From: Chrysemys picta bellii
Lineage: Eukaryota; Chordata; Testudines; Emydidae
DNA: 64,000 nt
Reading direction: 5' to 3'
NCBI RefSeq assembly: GCF_011386835.1
Contig: NC_088796.1
Coordinates: 68,523,468 to 68,587,467 of the forward strand
In this document: positions 11,140 through 23,046 of the stretch, one piece after another
Position numbering within the stretch: position 1 is the stretch's first letter
Layout of the letters: each line of letters begins with the position of its first letter
Translations under genes and position numbers: made by a program
The notes under the pieces: model-generated
The model's database searches: none
What the model was told of the DNA's origin: nothing
What the model saw: only the letters and a program-made list of their open reading frames with translations

Positions 11140-12670
11140 CCCACTTGTGGGATATGGTATTGAGCTGCAGAGCTCAGAATTGAAAATCACAACCTGCACC
11201 TGCATTGGCATTTCTTCTCCTCAAGAAGCATTGTCAGTACCTGATGAGTGGGATGAGACCCCTTCTGAAGGAGTTGACAAGTCACCCGTCAAAGAGGATC
11301 AGACGGGCTTCTTCCTGGATGAACAAAGGCAATTCCATGAACTTTTGGAGCTAATGGTTAGCACTCTTCAATTTGAACCAGGTGTTTTGGCAACAGAATT
11401 GATTTGATCCCCTTTTTGATATTTTGCAGCTGCATATTGAAGATAAATTGACTATTCCTATTAATCCAGGCCATCTTAATTCATCCAAGGACATTTGGCT
11501 TTCTTGTTTTCCTCACCACCAGTATCAGCGAGCTGGCAGAATGTACCCAGTACCTACTGAGGGTCATCAATTTTCACTACAACATTCTTAAGCAACACTC
11601 CATGGTGTTATCTACCGCACAGGAACTTGCCAATGGTAACAAGACATCTCACTCTTTTCCCTCTGACAGGAAAGGATACAAACTGAGCACTTTTGGCAGA
11701 AAGATCTGCTTGCTCCACTCCCTGGGTTTTCATGTAGCCAGTTATCAGGCCATGACATCTTGATATAACTACACACTATGGGACACCAGGAGTCCCATTT
11801 TGGACTCTTTACCAGAGAAGTAAAAAGAGGCTATGAAGCCTTTGATTACCAAAGTTGAATGCTAGAGAAAACTCAGTGAGAGGAGCCTGTAATGCCTCAG
11901 ATACTAATGTGAGAGCTATAACCAAAGGTATATGTGACTCAGGGACCACAAAGCGTCACAGTGTATATAGCCTTAGGGAAGGTACTTCTGGTTAAGGTCC
12001 TCTGAGTCACAAAAGAACATCAAAGACCATCCTTTGAAGGCCGAGGCCTTTGGAAAAGATCAGAACAACAAAGGTCGGTGCCCGATCCTTAGAGCTTACT
12101 AAGTCTGTCCTCTATAAGAAGGAAACATTTGAATCCAACGTTCGGCTTCCAAAAGTCTCCCTTTCTGCAGGAACAAGGGGATGCAGCCTCTGAGACGGTG
12201 GCCAGTCTGCTTCCTTGACTAAGCCTGCTTCTAATAAAAGATGTCTATATAGGAGGAGGATTCCTCACTGCTCATCAGCTGAACTTTGGCTTCCAATCAA
12301 CAGCTTTTTGGTGGGATGGTTGAAAACTACGCACCTTTGCCTCCATCCTTCGGACCTTATGTCTTCTCCTTTATCAGTACCTGGTGCAGGATTACTTCCA
12401 ACTGTTGAGTACTAAACATACCTGCAAAGGTTGTTCCATACAGTTCTGCACCAGGCCACTTCACTTTCCTCTCCTTTCTTCCTTCCTCTTTGGGGATCCA
12501 TCTCATGAGAGAGGCCTATTGGAGGAAGATTTCCTCCATCTATAGGGGGCCATAGAAGAGGTGCCACAAGCACACTGAAGAAATAATTTGTGACCCCACT
12601 ATTTCCTAATGCCCAAGAACTCTTTAGCCCTTTTTCACAGTCACTGCTTTCCAGGATACAATCACACACC
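11140..12670 (+). pseudogene. DIRS-type retroelement, gag to RT start remnant
   Basis: The frame encodes SPQEALSVPDEWDETPSEG, a QFHELLELMVSTLQFEPGV block (11210-11405), then DPLFDILQLHIEDK. After stops it continues with FGRKICLLHSLGFHVASYQA near 11690-11755 and LWDTRSPILDSLPEK near 11780-11820. This order (RELL..., DPLFDIL, FGRK.Y...LR.ANYQA, LWD..SPIL..LPE) is the gag of vertebrate DIRS elements. Positions 12500-12620 read like the start of the RT (GAIEEVPQAH, then PHYFLMPKN). Many stops and shifts break it. The element is cut off by a CR1 at about 12675. Confidence 0.6.
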
Positions 12671-12674
12671 CCCT

Positions 12675-14640
12675 CTTAGTTTCCTTCATTCTTTATTGCT
12701 AGATGCATGATCTTGCATTTTGCTGTGTTAAATGGTATTTAAATGATACCACCATACCAAGAGATCTAGGGTGGTCTATATAACTGGCCACCGGATCCTG
12801 TCGTTGTTTGCCACTCCACCAAATTTTTTGTCATCTGAAGATTTTTGAAGAATGTTGAGCTAACAGCAGATTCCTGTAGGATCCCACTAGACCATTGGAC
12901 AACAATTCTGCATTTACAATTATTTCTTGAGATCTATCAGCTAGCCAGTTTCTAATGCATTTAAAATGGCTGCATTGACTTTTTGTAGCGCAATTTTTTT
13001 ATTAGAACGTCACGCAGGATTAAGTCCTGCTTTGAGTAGGGGGTTGGACTAGATGACCTCCTGAGGTCTCTTCCAACCCTAATCTTCTATTATTCTAAAT
13101 CAGATGCCTTACAGAAATATGTATATTATGCCAATACAGTTACTTTTATCAACCAAACTTGTGATTTAAATAAAAAGAAACAGTGTTGTTGTTTTTTACC
13201 TATTTCCCATTAAAAACAAATTGGTTGGCATTAATTATGTTTCAAGCGTTAAATCTTTACTGATTGCATCCTACATCAGCTTTTCCATGATATAGTTGGA
13301 ATTGATGTTAGGCTAATCAGCCAATAGTTTCCTGTGTCATCCTGTTTTTCCATGTGATTAAATACTGGCCCTCTAAAACTTTAACCATGTTCCAAGTTTT
13401 GTTAAAAGTCAATATTAATGGTTCAGATAGCTCCTCAGCCAATTATTTTAATACTTTACTTTGCAAGTTATCTTGTCCCACTAATTTTTTATAGTTGCTG
13501 TTTAATAGCCTTCCTAGTTACTGATGGGGGGGGGGGGAAAAGTATTTTCTTACTCCTGTAAGATATGGATACAGCCATTCTGCTTCTTTCTGAATACAGA
13601 ACAGAAATATTCTTGTATGTCTCCTGTTTCTGCATCATGATTGATAATTTTACTGTCATTGTCTTGTGTCAGATCTGTACCATTGTAAGAATTTAATTTG
13701 TTCCTGATATATTTTTAAAAATATTATTGTTTTTCACCCTACTTGCCATAGATTTTTCATTGATACTTTTAGCTTTGTTTATGATGGTCTGTAATTCCTA
13801 ACTGCTGATGTGTACTATTTACTATCGACTTGCTTCTTTTTCCATTAGTTACATATGTGTTGTTTTTGTATTGCTGCTTTCACCTACCCTATAACCATGA
13901 TTATTTTTAACCAAAGAAGACCTCTTTCCTGACTGCGGAATGGGTGGGTGGAGATTGGCATCTAATAAAGCCTTTGTAAACAATTCCCAATTATCCTTCA
14001 TATTTTATGCTTTAATATTTCCTCCAACTCAGTTTTGTTCATAATGGTTTTTAGCTTTGGGAAATTTCCCCTTTTTTAAAGCAACAAGTGTATATATTAC
14101 TGGTCAGGACTATATTGTGTTTGTACATAGCAAATGAAATTAGATCATGATCACTTAAATCTAGGCAGCCATCAGTTTTAATTCAATGATCTTACATCTT
14201 TATCCAGCAGAATGAAATCTAATATAGAATTACCCGGAGATGGTTGCAGTGTTTTTTAAGTTACGTTATCTATACTTTTTAGAAATTCCCAGGATGTTTT
14301 ACACCAGCATGAAACCTCCAGCATGTGTGTCCCTGATTGAAATCTCCCATAATTTTTTCTACACATTCTAGATAGATGTTGAATGTGCAGCTCGTCCTGT
14401 TTCCTCATCTGATTTGCACAGCAAACCGCACCTGTGCCCCTGTTTGTGATGTATCAGACAGTACATTGATACATAAGCATTATAGGTCCTGTCTTTCTGA
14501 ACTATCAATAACTCTAGAACAGGTAATACTATTATTAATGCGAGGGGCCCATGTCTTCCCCTTCTGCCCACATCCTTTCCTATATAGGGTTATTCAGTGA
14601 TTTTAATATTAACGAGCTACCATGATGTTCAACAGGATAT
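12675..14640 (-). mobile_element. old CR1/L3-type LINE, RT and endonuclease region
   Basis: Read on the minus strand, this aligns by eye with the intact CR1 at 27-30 kb. AAATTTTTTGTCATCTGAAG (12819-12838) is the complement of the FADD region. GCTCCTCAGCCAATTATTTTA near 13430 matches the [10 protein letters not shown] region, and TTGAAATCTCCCATAAT near 14336-14352 matches the GDFN endonuclease block. It is highly diverged with no ORF. A CR1 3' tail of the opposite strand is embedded at 13010-13100. Confidence 0.55.
13010..13100 (+). mobile_element. CR1 3' tail inserted in older CR1
   Basis: GGGGGTTGGACTAGATGACCTCCTGAGGTC and TTCCAACCC with a TTCTATTATTCTA end form the standard CR1 3' terminus. 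It is on the + strand while the surrounding older LINE is on the minus strand, so it is a later, severely 5'-truncated insertion. Confidence 0.75.
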
Positions 14641-14939
14641 GTGGCATCAATAGCAACCTGTTATCTTCTAGTTCAAAGACTTTGTTCCCCTCACATGAGC
14701 CTCAAGGACTTAGGATGTGGGGGTAAGTGTTCACCAGAATGTGAGGTGGATACACGAGCCCAGTCCACATCAGTCCTTTGCAGGCCCCACCACCTTCTTT
14801 GGAGGTAAATTTATAACTGACAACTCCAGGATCTACTCTTTCAAGCCACTGTTCCCTCAGATTTATTTTTACAATGTCATTTACAACAGCTCAATTCATA
14901 AATTTACTTACCATTAATTTTGTGATTCTGGGACTTGTG

Positions 14940-15180
14940 ACTGGCCTGTGCCAGCTGACTTTGGCTCTCGGTGCTTAGGCTGAGGGGCTGTTTAATTGTG
15001 GTGTAGATGTTGGGGCTCAGGCTGCAGCCTGAGCTCTGGGACCCTCACATCTCACAGGATCCTAAAGCCCGGGATCCAGCCAAGGCTGAATGTCTACACT
15101 ACAATTAAACAGCTCCATAGCCCGAGCCAGCTGGCACAGGCCTCCCACGGGTTTTTAATTGCAGTGCAGACATACCCTTA
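14940..15180. mobile_element. hAT-like palindromic MITE
   Basis: The element reads GGGGCTGTTTAATTGTGGTGTAGATG at 14983-15008 and the complement CTACACTACAATTAAACAGC at 15095-15114, with a terminal GCAGACATACCCTTA. Nearly the whole unit is self-complementary. The left terminal AAGGGTATGTCTGC is missing, so it is truncated on the left. Confidence 0.6.
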
Positions 15181-16656
15181 GAGGCCAAAGCAGATGCTTC
15201 TTTCAGGAGAGCAAATTGCTAGCCTCATTTGTGTGCTACAGCCCTCCTTCAAGAGGTTTTTACTCCCATCTGTGAACATCTGCAGAGGGAATTCTCTATT
15301 TTCCTATCTGTAACTGGTCTCCAAGTGCCACTGCTGATCCAGAGCTTGGATGGGTTGGTTGGGGTTGTGATCCTTTATGTAACCACAAAGGTGCATGTGT
15401 TCAATCAGTGCTTTATAGTACTGATATGTGCACTTGCAAAGTGTAAATCTGCAGAGGCAGTATGCAAAGTGAATAACAGTTGTAGGTATGAAACCTCTCT
15501 TTTCCACAGCAAAAACTGCATTACCCAGTGAAATGAATTTCTTGTACAAAGAAACAACCTTTCATTTTTTTCAGAAAATTCAAAGTGAAAATGATAAATG
15601 TCATGACTTATTTGCTAACCTACCAAACATATTTCTTACCTGCAATTATAAATTCTTTGCACCACTCTAGCTCTTGATGCATATTTTAGAGATGTTAGTG
15701 TGTTACCATTTTACATATTAAAAAGAACCTTCAATTACAAAATTACAAGGAAAGCATTATTTAGATTTAAGACAGCAGAAATCAAAATGAGTCCATGAAA
15801 GAGCAAGTGAGAGAAATCCTATGATAAAATGTTGTTTCAATTTTAAATTCTGTTCCTCTAAGGAAAAAATGGTAATTCCTAATATTGTTAAAACATCAAC
15901 CTTCCTGTCGTAGTGCCTCAGGGATATGGAACATTTCTTTAAAAAAAGTGGATTGATGTAAAATGATATACTATAAATAAATTGGTTTTTGACATTAAAA
16001 ACTGTTTTTTAAATATTATTTTATAGCAAATGTGTATCTTTATAGTGTTGCTTAAACTTCCCAATAAATGACTACAAGTCTTACGGTAATCACTTAAAAA
16101 TTGTTTAAATGGCCCTTCTCCCTCACTCAGATCAAAATCTTAGCAGTGTTGCCCTGGGATACTGCTTATGAGAATTCATGGCACGGGGCTTTTTTGTTTT
16201 TGTTTTTATCAGCCAAGAACCTGACAATGTTAAACTGTCGAGGGTTCAAAATTAAATCAGTGTTGAAGGGGTTGGCAGCTGTACAGAAAAGTTGGGAGAT
16301 TTGATAGTGCAGTAGCTTAGCAATTTTTGTCCCATAGTAATGTGTAAAATTTTACAGGACAGAGAATATTTAATTTTTATTGAAGGCTGAGAAGAGTAAA
16401 GTAGGTTTTCATACATTAATCATAGCAAGCCAAATTCATAAGTGAGGTATGAAATGTTGTAAGTTTGATTCCCTTACACTCAGTCACTCCCCTAGACCTA
16501 ATTACGCTCAGTCTAATTTACATGCTGATGTGGTGTAAGGAGGTATAGTTTAAAGTAGAGGGAAGGCGACTTTTACACCTCCCCATTGTATAAATTAGAC
16601 CTACTTACACTCCTTTACACATTGGTCGGCTGGATATATACAAATAGTTTTAGGCA

Positions 16657-17052
16657 AGGGTATGTCTACACTGCACAGTCCTTGCAGCAGTTTGTAGAGT
16701 TCATACACTGCACCACCCCTAATCCCCCAGCACAGGTATAAATAGTCATGTAGATGGTGAAGCACTGCTTAAGCGAGGAAAGACACGTATATCAGCTCTC
16801 TATATGCCCAAGCGGTGCCAGTCCCTGACTCCCAGTGCAGTGCAAGACTCTGTTAGGATGGAGGCTTTAGGGAAAGGCTCTGGCAGCTACCTGTTGCCAG
16901 AACCTTTTCCTGCAGCGTCCCTCCTGTGAGAGACTTTCACTGCATTATGTAGCTATACACTGCAGTGTGGATGTAGCTTGCATTTCGCTGTGGTGTCTTA
17001 GCTACACGTTCCCTACATGCTGAAGCAAGTGTTCTGCAGCGCAGGCATAGCC
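16657..17052. mobile_element. hAT-like MITE
   Basis: Left end AGGGTATGTCTACACTGCA and right end GCAGCGCAGGCATAGCCT are imperfect inverted repeats of the turtle GGGTATGTCTACACTGC type. No ORF is present, and the target duplication is not recognisable. Confidence 0.5.
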
Positions 17053-18459
17053 TATATGATTACTAAATCATAGACATGCCTAGACTTTACTTGAACTCCA
17101 TTCATTACCATGTAATTGTTTTTATTAATATATTTATATTTTAATAGATTCAAATTCTTAATTACAATAATTTTTAATTTAAAACTGAGTTGAAATATTC
17201 ATACCATCATTTGTTATGCAGATGACTACAAGATAAGTCCACTGGATGACTGGCTTGTCATTTCTAGCATCACTTCACCCCTATAGGAAGTCAGGCTTTT
17301 GCACTATGAATTTTCAATGATGTTTCTCTAACCTGCTCTTTACACAGACGTTGTTGTTTTGTGTGCAAAACAAAAATGTTTTGTCTAGTTTTCTGAGTAT
17401 AACTTAATTAACTTTGAAATTATGTTTTGAATTAATACTAAGTGTGGTATTTCATAGTGAGAAACTCAATATTGATTATTTTTATCCCATTTATTCTTAT
17501 TATTTTGGTCAATAATATATTAATGAGTTTATTCTAATAAACAATATAGAAAAAAATTCTTGACTCACAAATGTACTAAACACAGTATACCTGTTTAATA
17601 CTATTCTACAATGTACACACAATTCAGTAATTAATGATCTTATTTTCAATGAGGAACTTTCAAGTAAAGCTCAAGTTCTACTTGGTATCAGTTACACTAT
17701 TTTTTCTATCTTTTCAGTCAGTAAGGAATGCTTGGGATTTTATTCTACTATCAGACACTGTGCTATGGGAGGTGATGTTTTACCAATAAGGTGATCCAGA
17801 ATGCCATAGTTGTTTTCTTGTAGTACTTGGTTTAGTGCCCTCCATCCTCAAGATCTTGATAACAGGAGTCTCATAGAAAATGCATTTAGTCTTAACTGAG
17901 CAAGGAAGCCAGTTGGGACATGGTATTGTCTTTCCACCCAGCAAAGGGTATTTGTATCAAGGATATTGACTGAATCTCTGGCTGTGGTGGCAATTTCTCT
18001 TCAATAACTGAATCTTCAGGTGTACCCAAAACATGACAATGAGTTGATTTAGGCTCAACCTGATCTTCATTATTGCAGGTGATCCACATTCACAGTGGGT
18101 TTTGTCAGTACAGTGATGGTTGAATTTGAGTGTCTTGGATCAGTCGTTTCCAATCTTCTTTTGTTGTAGTTTCCTTTTGATGGATAAATGTCATTTACTC
18201 TGTTTCCCCACCCCCTTTCGCACACTCATGGTACCCCTTACATCTAGCATTGTTGCTGTATGACTGCTTTTTCTTGTTTGCTCTCATTGTCTTCTATATT
18301 GTTCTGTTTTTCATTTTCTGTTTTTATTTGTGTTGTCAAATTTTTTGTGCCTTGCCACTGGCTGCTCCTCAGCCAGAAATCTGACTTGCCAGAAGGCTTT
18401 AAGTTGCTCAAAGTGGAGGGGAATCATTGTATAGCTCCCAAAACCTGTAATCTGACTGC

Positions 18460-18895
18460 TGAACTCTTTAGTATAGAGTGCTTTGTATTTATCTTTATTG
18501 AATTTCATTCTATGTACTTCAGACCATTTCTCTAGTTTGTCCAGATCATTTTAAATTTTAATCCTGTCCTCTAAAGCACTTCCAACCCCTACCATAATGT
18601 TACCATAATGTTATAATCCTCAAACATTATAAGATTTCTCTCTCTGCCATTATCTATATCATTGATGAAGATATTGAATGGAATCAGAAGCAGGATCCGT
18701 TCTTGCGGGACCACACTAGGTATGCTCTTCCAGTTTGACTTTGAACTACTGATAACTACTCTCTGGGAATGGTTTTTCAACTAATTATCTACCTACCTTA
18801 TAGCAGTTCCATCTTGGCTATATTTCTACCATTTGTTTATGAGGAGATCATGTGGGACAGTATCAAAAGCCATACTAAAGTCAAGGAAAAAAGCT
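18460..18895 (-). mobile_element. old CR1/L3-type LINE fragment
   Basis: The minus strand corresponds to the CR1 RT region. AATTTCATTCTATGTACTTCAGACCATTT, the complement of the post-FADD segment, is followed by TCATTGATGAAGATATTGAATGGAA (the FNIFINDL block) and by GACAGTATCAAAAGCCATACTAAAGTC (the FSKAFDTV block). Stops are frequent. It is dead and 5'-truncated. Confidence 0.6.
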
Positions 18896-19908
18896 AGCTA
18901 TGAAGCAGAAGCTACCCTCTGCTGTAGTCACAGTAATTCATGTGCATTGAGCCGTTGGACTGGATCTGGAGTTATTTTTCCACAGATCACCCAAACTCCT
19001 CTTTTTTCTGTTCCACAGCCCCTAGTAGACCAGTCTAGCACCTGACAATGTGAAAAATTTTGATAGGAAGGTAGTGAAGGTAGTTTCCACTTTCTTTGCT
19101 TCTCTGGACTTCGCCTCAGAGGTCTCTCCTGCAGCTAATCCATAGCTTTGCCTATTTGGTGAGGCCCTGTGTATATTCTGAAATAATAGTTTCTTAGTAT
19201 TCTGAACTTGATGTACCCACCATAATGAAAAAGCTTCAAACCTATGCTGAGAAGATCTGTGGGTCTTACAGCCCCAGGCTGAGCTCATCAAGGAAGTCAG
19301 CAAAGAAGCAAACTTGTTAGAACTCTTGGCTCTTATTACGAGCAGCCTTCTTCTTAGTTATCAGAGGCAGGAAGTATATGTGCCACCTAGCAATTTGGCA
19401 ATCAGTTGCAGACCAACTGCTCAGTAACTGTTGCAGTCCAGATATTAATCTCGTACTTGAAGGCCAAATGCTACCACTTTTTGTGTTCAAATGGCAAGAA
19501 ATGGAAGGGGCTTATCAGATACCCTTCTGCTCAGTTGAAGGACAAGTTGTCTTTATGCATTCCCTCCCTTTCCTTTTATACCTCCACTCCTTTGTAAAGT
19601 GGGTGAAAGTGTACTGACATTCCTGCTAAAATATATGGTACAGGTTCATTGATCTTAAAACTGGATAGAATGCATGGACTTAATTATTGAATAGCAGGAT
19701 GGTTGTAGGATGGTTACTCTAAAAATGACTGTACTTTCATATTTTATTGTTTGATAAACACATTAAGTGTAAATCTCGTGTTTTGCAGCATTTGTTGACT
19801 TACAATCTGTTTTTGATTACATTAATAGAAATACTTAATGGGGAAGAACTAAATGAAAGAAAGAATGAATTGACTCTGATTTTGTGAAATTAGTAGAAGT
19901 GTTTTGTT

Positions 19909-20218
19909 TAGAGCTAGCTGGAAAACAGTCTTTCCCACCCATGACCAATGTTCAATTTTTGAAAAAATCTTTTGCCCTTAAAGGACAGAGCCAGGAAACC
20001 TGGGCACCATGAATCTGTGGCAACTCATTTGGTGGGCTGTGTGGAGGTGACAAGAAGGTGGTTGAGCTGGCAGGAAACTAGGCAAGTTTCCATTGCCTGC
20101 CTGATTTCCATTGAAAGGTTCACCAAAATCTACACATTTCCACAAAAAAGTTAATTGTCAACAAATCTGCATCTTTCAGTGGAAAAGTGTTTTGTCAGAA
20201 AATTTCTGATTAGCTCTA
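19909..20218. mobile_element. non-autonomous DNA transposon
   Basis: TAGAGCTAGCTGGAAAAC at the left and TTTCTGATTAGCTCTA at the right are imperfect inverted ends around about 310 bases with no ORF. A related segment (AGCTGGTCAGGAATTTTCC ... GGGAATTTTTCATGG) lies at about 20390-20690. The class is probably hAT; no clear target duplication is seen. Confidence 0.4.
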
Positions 20219-21370
20219 AAATTGTGCCAATACTCGATAGTACCAAATGCTTAGGCTCAGTGGCCACAAAAAGTATATTTGTACATAAAAACTTTACATG
20301 TTTTGGTGTTTTCCTGTCTATTGCCCTTTCCTGCGTGATTTGTCATCTGAGTTTATAAGCTCTTTAAAGCCGGTACACTCTGCTAAAGCTGGTCAGGAAT
20401 TTTCCAGTGCAAAGTTTTTCCCTTCAGTAAACACCAATTCATTGAAATCAAAATGTTCTGTGGAAATGTGTTGATTTCTATGAAACTTTTGATGAAAACC
20501 AGGCAGGTGTCCTTCAGTTTCCAGCCGTGTATCCTGCCAGCTTGGTCATCTGGCTCCTCTGCAGCCAGCCAGGCTCCTTGGGAGCACTGGGAGAATGTTT
20601 CATTTCTGAACCAAAATTTTGCAGAAGTTCACGTCCATGAAAAAATATGGAGTTTTGGCTTTTCATTCCAATTTGGGAATTTTTCATGGAAGTGAAATTA
20701 TATCCCAGACAGCTGTATTGTCTCTTTCTTTTTGTAGACTCCCTAGCAAGACGGGTTCTGATTGAGGCTTTTTTATGCTACTGTAATATAAGCAATTAGT
20801 AAAAGTAATTGTGGTGATTATTACTTGAAGAGTCTTTACATATTAGATCAAACACAACTGAGTTTCAGTGAGTACCTGAATTCTCGCATATTCCCTCTTG
20901 TGGGTTCTGGGCCCATGTACCAACCTGCACAGGTAATCTCATAGTTGTACATTATTGGTCATAGTCTCTAGTAAGTTTTGTAACTGATTAGTAGCTAGGT
21001 TTCTAAGCCTAAAGTATTAAAGCTTGGCAGGGACCAAAGTCATGGTCAGTAATTAAACCTGGAGGTGTGCTTGCATAATTATGAAGCCTTTACTTCCTTG
21101 CTTATTCTGGGAAGCCTGTTAATACAACTATTACCAGTGCATTTACATTTAGGACCAGGTTTTTAAGATACTTTAAAAATAAAGAAAATTCTTGCACATT
21201 CCGTCTTTTTACAACTATTACATGAAATGTGTTCTGTCGGCTTAGGGAGAATGGTATTCATAACATAAGTGGCCCAGAGGTCAAATGCTAATGATTAGTC
21301 TGAGGTTCTAAAAGTCTCCTGTTTGTAACATTTAGTTTCCAAGGTACACTTAAATTTTGTGTGTTTGCAG

Positions 21371-21481
21371 GCAGATTCTGGGCCATCTGATGAAGCAGCC
21401 TTGATCCTTCACAGAAAAGGATTTGACTGTAAATTTTCAAACAAAGACACAGGGCTATTATGCTCTACTACTCAGGGAAAG
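21371..21481 (+). CDS. MAN2A1: MAN2A1 coding exon, second from last
   Basis: The acceptor TGTGTTTGCAG ends at 21370 and the donor GGAAAG|GTATGT falls at 21481/21482. The 111 bases give 37 codons, phase 0 on both sides, so they join the exon at 2061-2255 without a shift. The peptide contains [14 protein letters not shown] and ends [10 protein letters not shown], both well-conserved blocks near the C terminus of MAN2A1. The two cysteines in this exon are at positions conserved in the family as I remember it. The exon follows a 19.1-kb intron that is full of transposable elements, none of which touches its splice sites. Confidence 0.94.
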
Positions 21482-22893
21482 GTATGTTGAAATATTAGAG
21501 GATTTTTAGCTTACAAGGTAATTTTTGCATACATGCTTAATTTAAAATGCTTTAAAATAGTTATGGTATGAATTCTGGTTGAACAATTATTTATTTAATT
21601 TTTTAAAATGCAGTATTTTCAGGATGCTTGTGATTTAATGTTTTTGAAAGCCAAGTAACATGGTCTATATTTGACAACTATATGAAGATTCTGATGTGTG
21701 TAGATTAATTTGGTATTCGCAAGTAAAAATACCCTAGTAAAACATTGCCATAAACTTCCGGGCTGGAGTTCAGTCTTATTAACTTTCTGTAAATATGATT
21801 TCAAATAGTAGCTTTTTGTTTAAAATGATTTTACTACAGAAATACTTATATTATGCAGTTTTAAATGTATTTGTCTTCTGCACATAAGATTAGTTAACAT
21901 AAATATGAATTCTCTCATGTGAATGCTGCCTTGAAGGTTGCAGCAAACAGCATAGCAACCCAAGCATTTCTATCAACTTCTCTGTGTCTCTGGGTAATTG
22001 TATGGCCCACATCTCTGTGGTATCTGAACACTTCACAAACATTAATGAATTTACCATCTCTGATTCTTTGATTATGTAATCATATTTGGGTGGGTGGGTC
22101 ATAGAATTTTGTCTGGTGGTAATGAATCCATAAAATTCACAGAGTAGGTTTACTCCAACCTGGAAGTAGTTTACTGAAGGATTGTCTGGAAGGTTAGTAG
22201 AGCAAGATTAAATGTTTTCTTGGTTAAAATTTTCATTATAATATTGCCAAACATAATGGCTATAATAAAACCTCCTATGTATTGATACATTTTAATTAGT
22301 TGCTTTCAAATGTGACACAGTGACTAGTGTCTAATGGGTTCTTTTTAGCATAACTTATAACATTTTAAATATGGTCAGTTAGGAATTTTCAATGACTTTG
22401 GTGTTATGATTCTCTGTCATGCATGCTGTTACCTGTAATGAGATGTGACATAATGATCATTATAACGGTTTAGAATTAAGTTAACTTAGGGCTTGTCTAC
22501 ACGGTTCTGCAGTGTACAGTAATTACAAATGCAATACAAGTTTGAAAGCCAATTTTACAGTAACTAACGGCTTATCTACATGATGCAGCAATGAACACTA
22601 TGTGTCACACACTAACTGGCCTCTGTTGACCTTGCTGGTGCATACTAAAAGTTCCTTAGTGCACATTCAAACATCACTACATTAATGCATAGTGGGGAAC
22701 TTGTAATGCACACCAGCAGGGTCAATACGGGCCAGTTAGTGTGCAGTACTCTAATGTGCATTAGAATTTATACAGCCATAATGCGCATTGCTATATCATG
22801 TAGACAAGCCCTTAGTTACAAGTTTGAAAGCCAATTTTAAAGTATTAAATTTTCTAAATATCATTGACTTTTATTTAATTTTGTATTTTTCAG
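21482..22893 (+). other. MAN2A1: MAN2A1 last intron, 1.4 kb
   Basis: GTATGT donor to TTTTTCAG acceptor. It contains one palindromic hAT-like MITE (22488-22812); the rest is AT-rich with nothing recognised. Confidence 0.9.
22488..22812. mobile_element. palindromic hAT-like MITE with flanking 22-bp repeat
   Basis: The ends are AGGGCTTGTCTACACGG and CATGTAGACAAGCCCT. Inside, CACACTAACTGGCCTCTGTT and its imperfect complement (CGGGCCAGTTAGTGTG) form long arms. A second left-end-like GGCTTATCTACATGATGCAG starts at 22570, and a 22-base sequence (ACAAGTTTGAAAGCC...) occurs at 22536 and again at 22818 just outside the right end. The locus is therefore rearranged rather than a simple insertion. Confidence 0.6.
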
Positions 22894-23046
22894 ATAAAGG
22901 TGCACAAACTCTTTAATAAGCTAATCATTGAAAGTCTTATACCTACATCTTTATCTTTGATGCATTCGCCTCCAGATGCCAGAAATATTAGTGAGATCAA
23001 TATGAGTTCTATGGAGATAAATACGTTCCGGATTCGACTGAGATGA
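22894..23046 (+). CDS. MAN2A1: MAN2A1 terminal coding exon with stop
   Basis: The acceptor is TTTGTATTTTTCAG at 22893. Fifty codons follow and end in TGA at 23044-23046. The peptide runs IKVHKLFNKLIIESL, then SLMHSPPDARNISEIN, and ends MEINTFRIRLR. The MHSPP, NISEIN and ME(I)xTFRI(x)LR blocks are the characteristic tail of MAN2A1; MAN2A2 ends differently. An N-glycosylation sequon (Asn-Ile-Ser) is visible in ARNISEI. The three exons in the window supply 152 residues, about the last 13% of a protein that is about 1,144 residues long in human. No frameshift or premature stop is seen, so the gene looks functional here. Confidence 0.95.
   Translation: MKVHKLFNKLIIESLIPTSLSLMHSPPDARNISEINMSSMEINTFRIRLR

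Larger units (their letters stand above)
2256..21370 (+). other. MAN2A1: MAN2A1 intron, 19.1 kb, transposon-rich
   Basis: This intron is bounded by GTATGT and TTTGCAG. Recognised elements inside it are listed separately. Stretches where I see nothing specific are 2260-2840, 4770-6650, 7000-7720, 9260-10800, 15190-16650, 17055-18460, 18900-19900 and 20710-21370. These are AT-rich and without ORFs of note. Confidence 0.9.
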
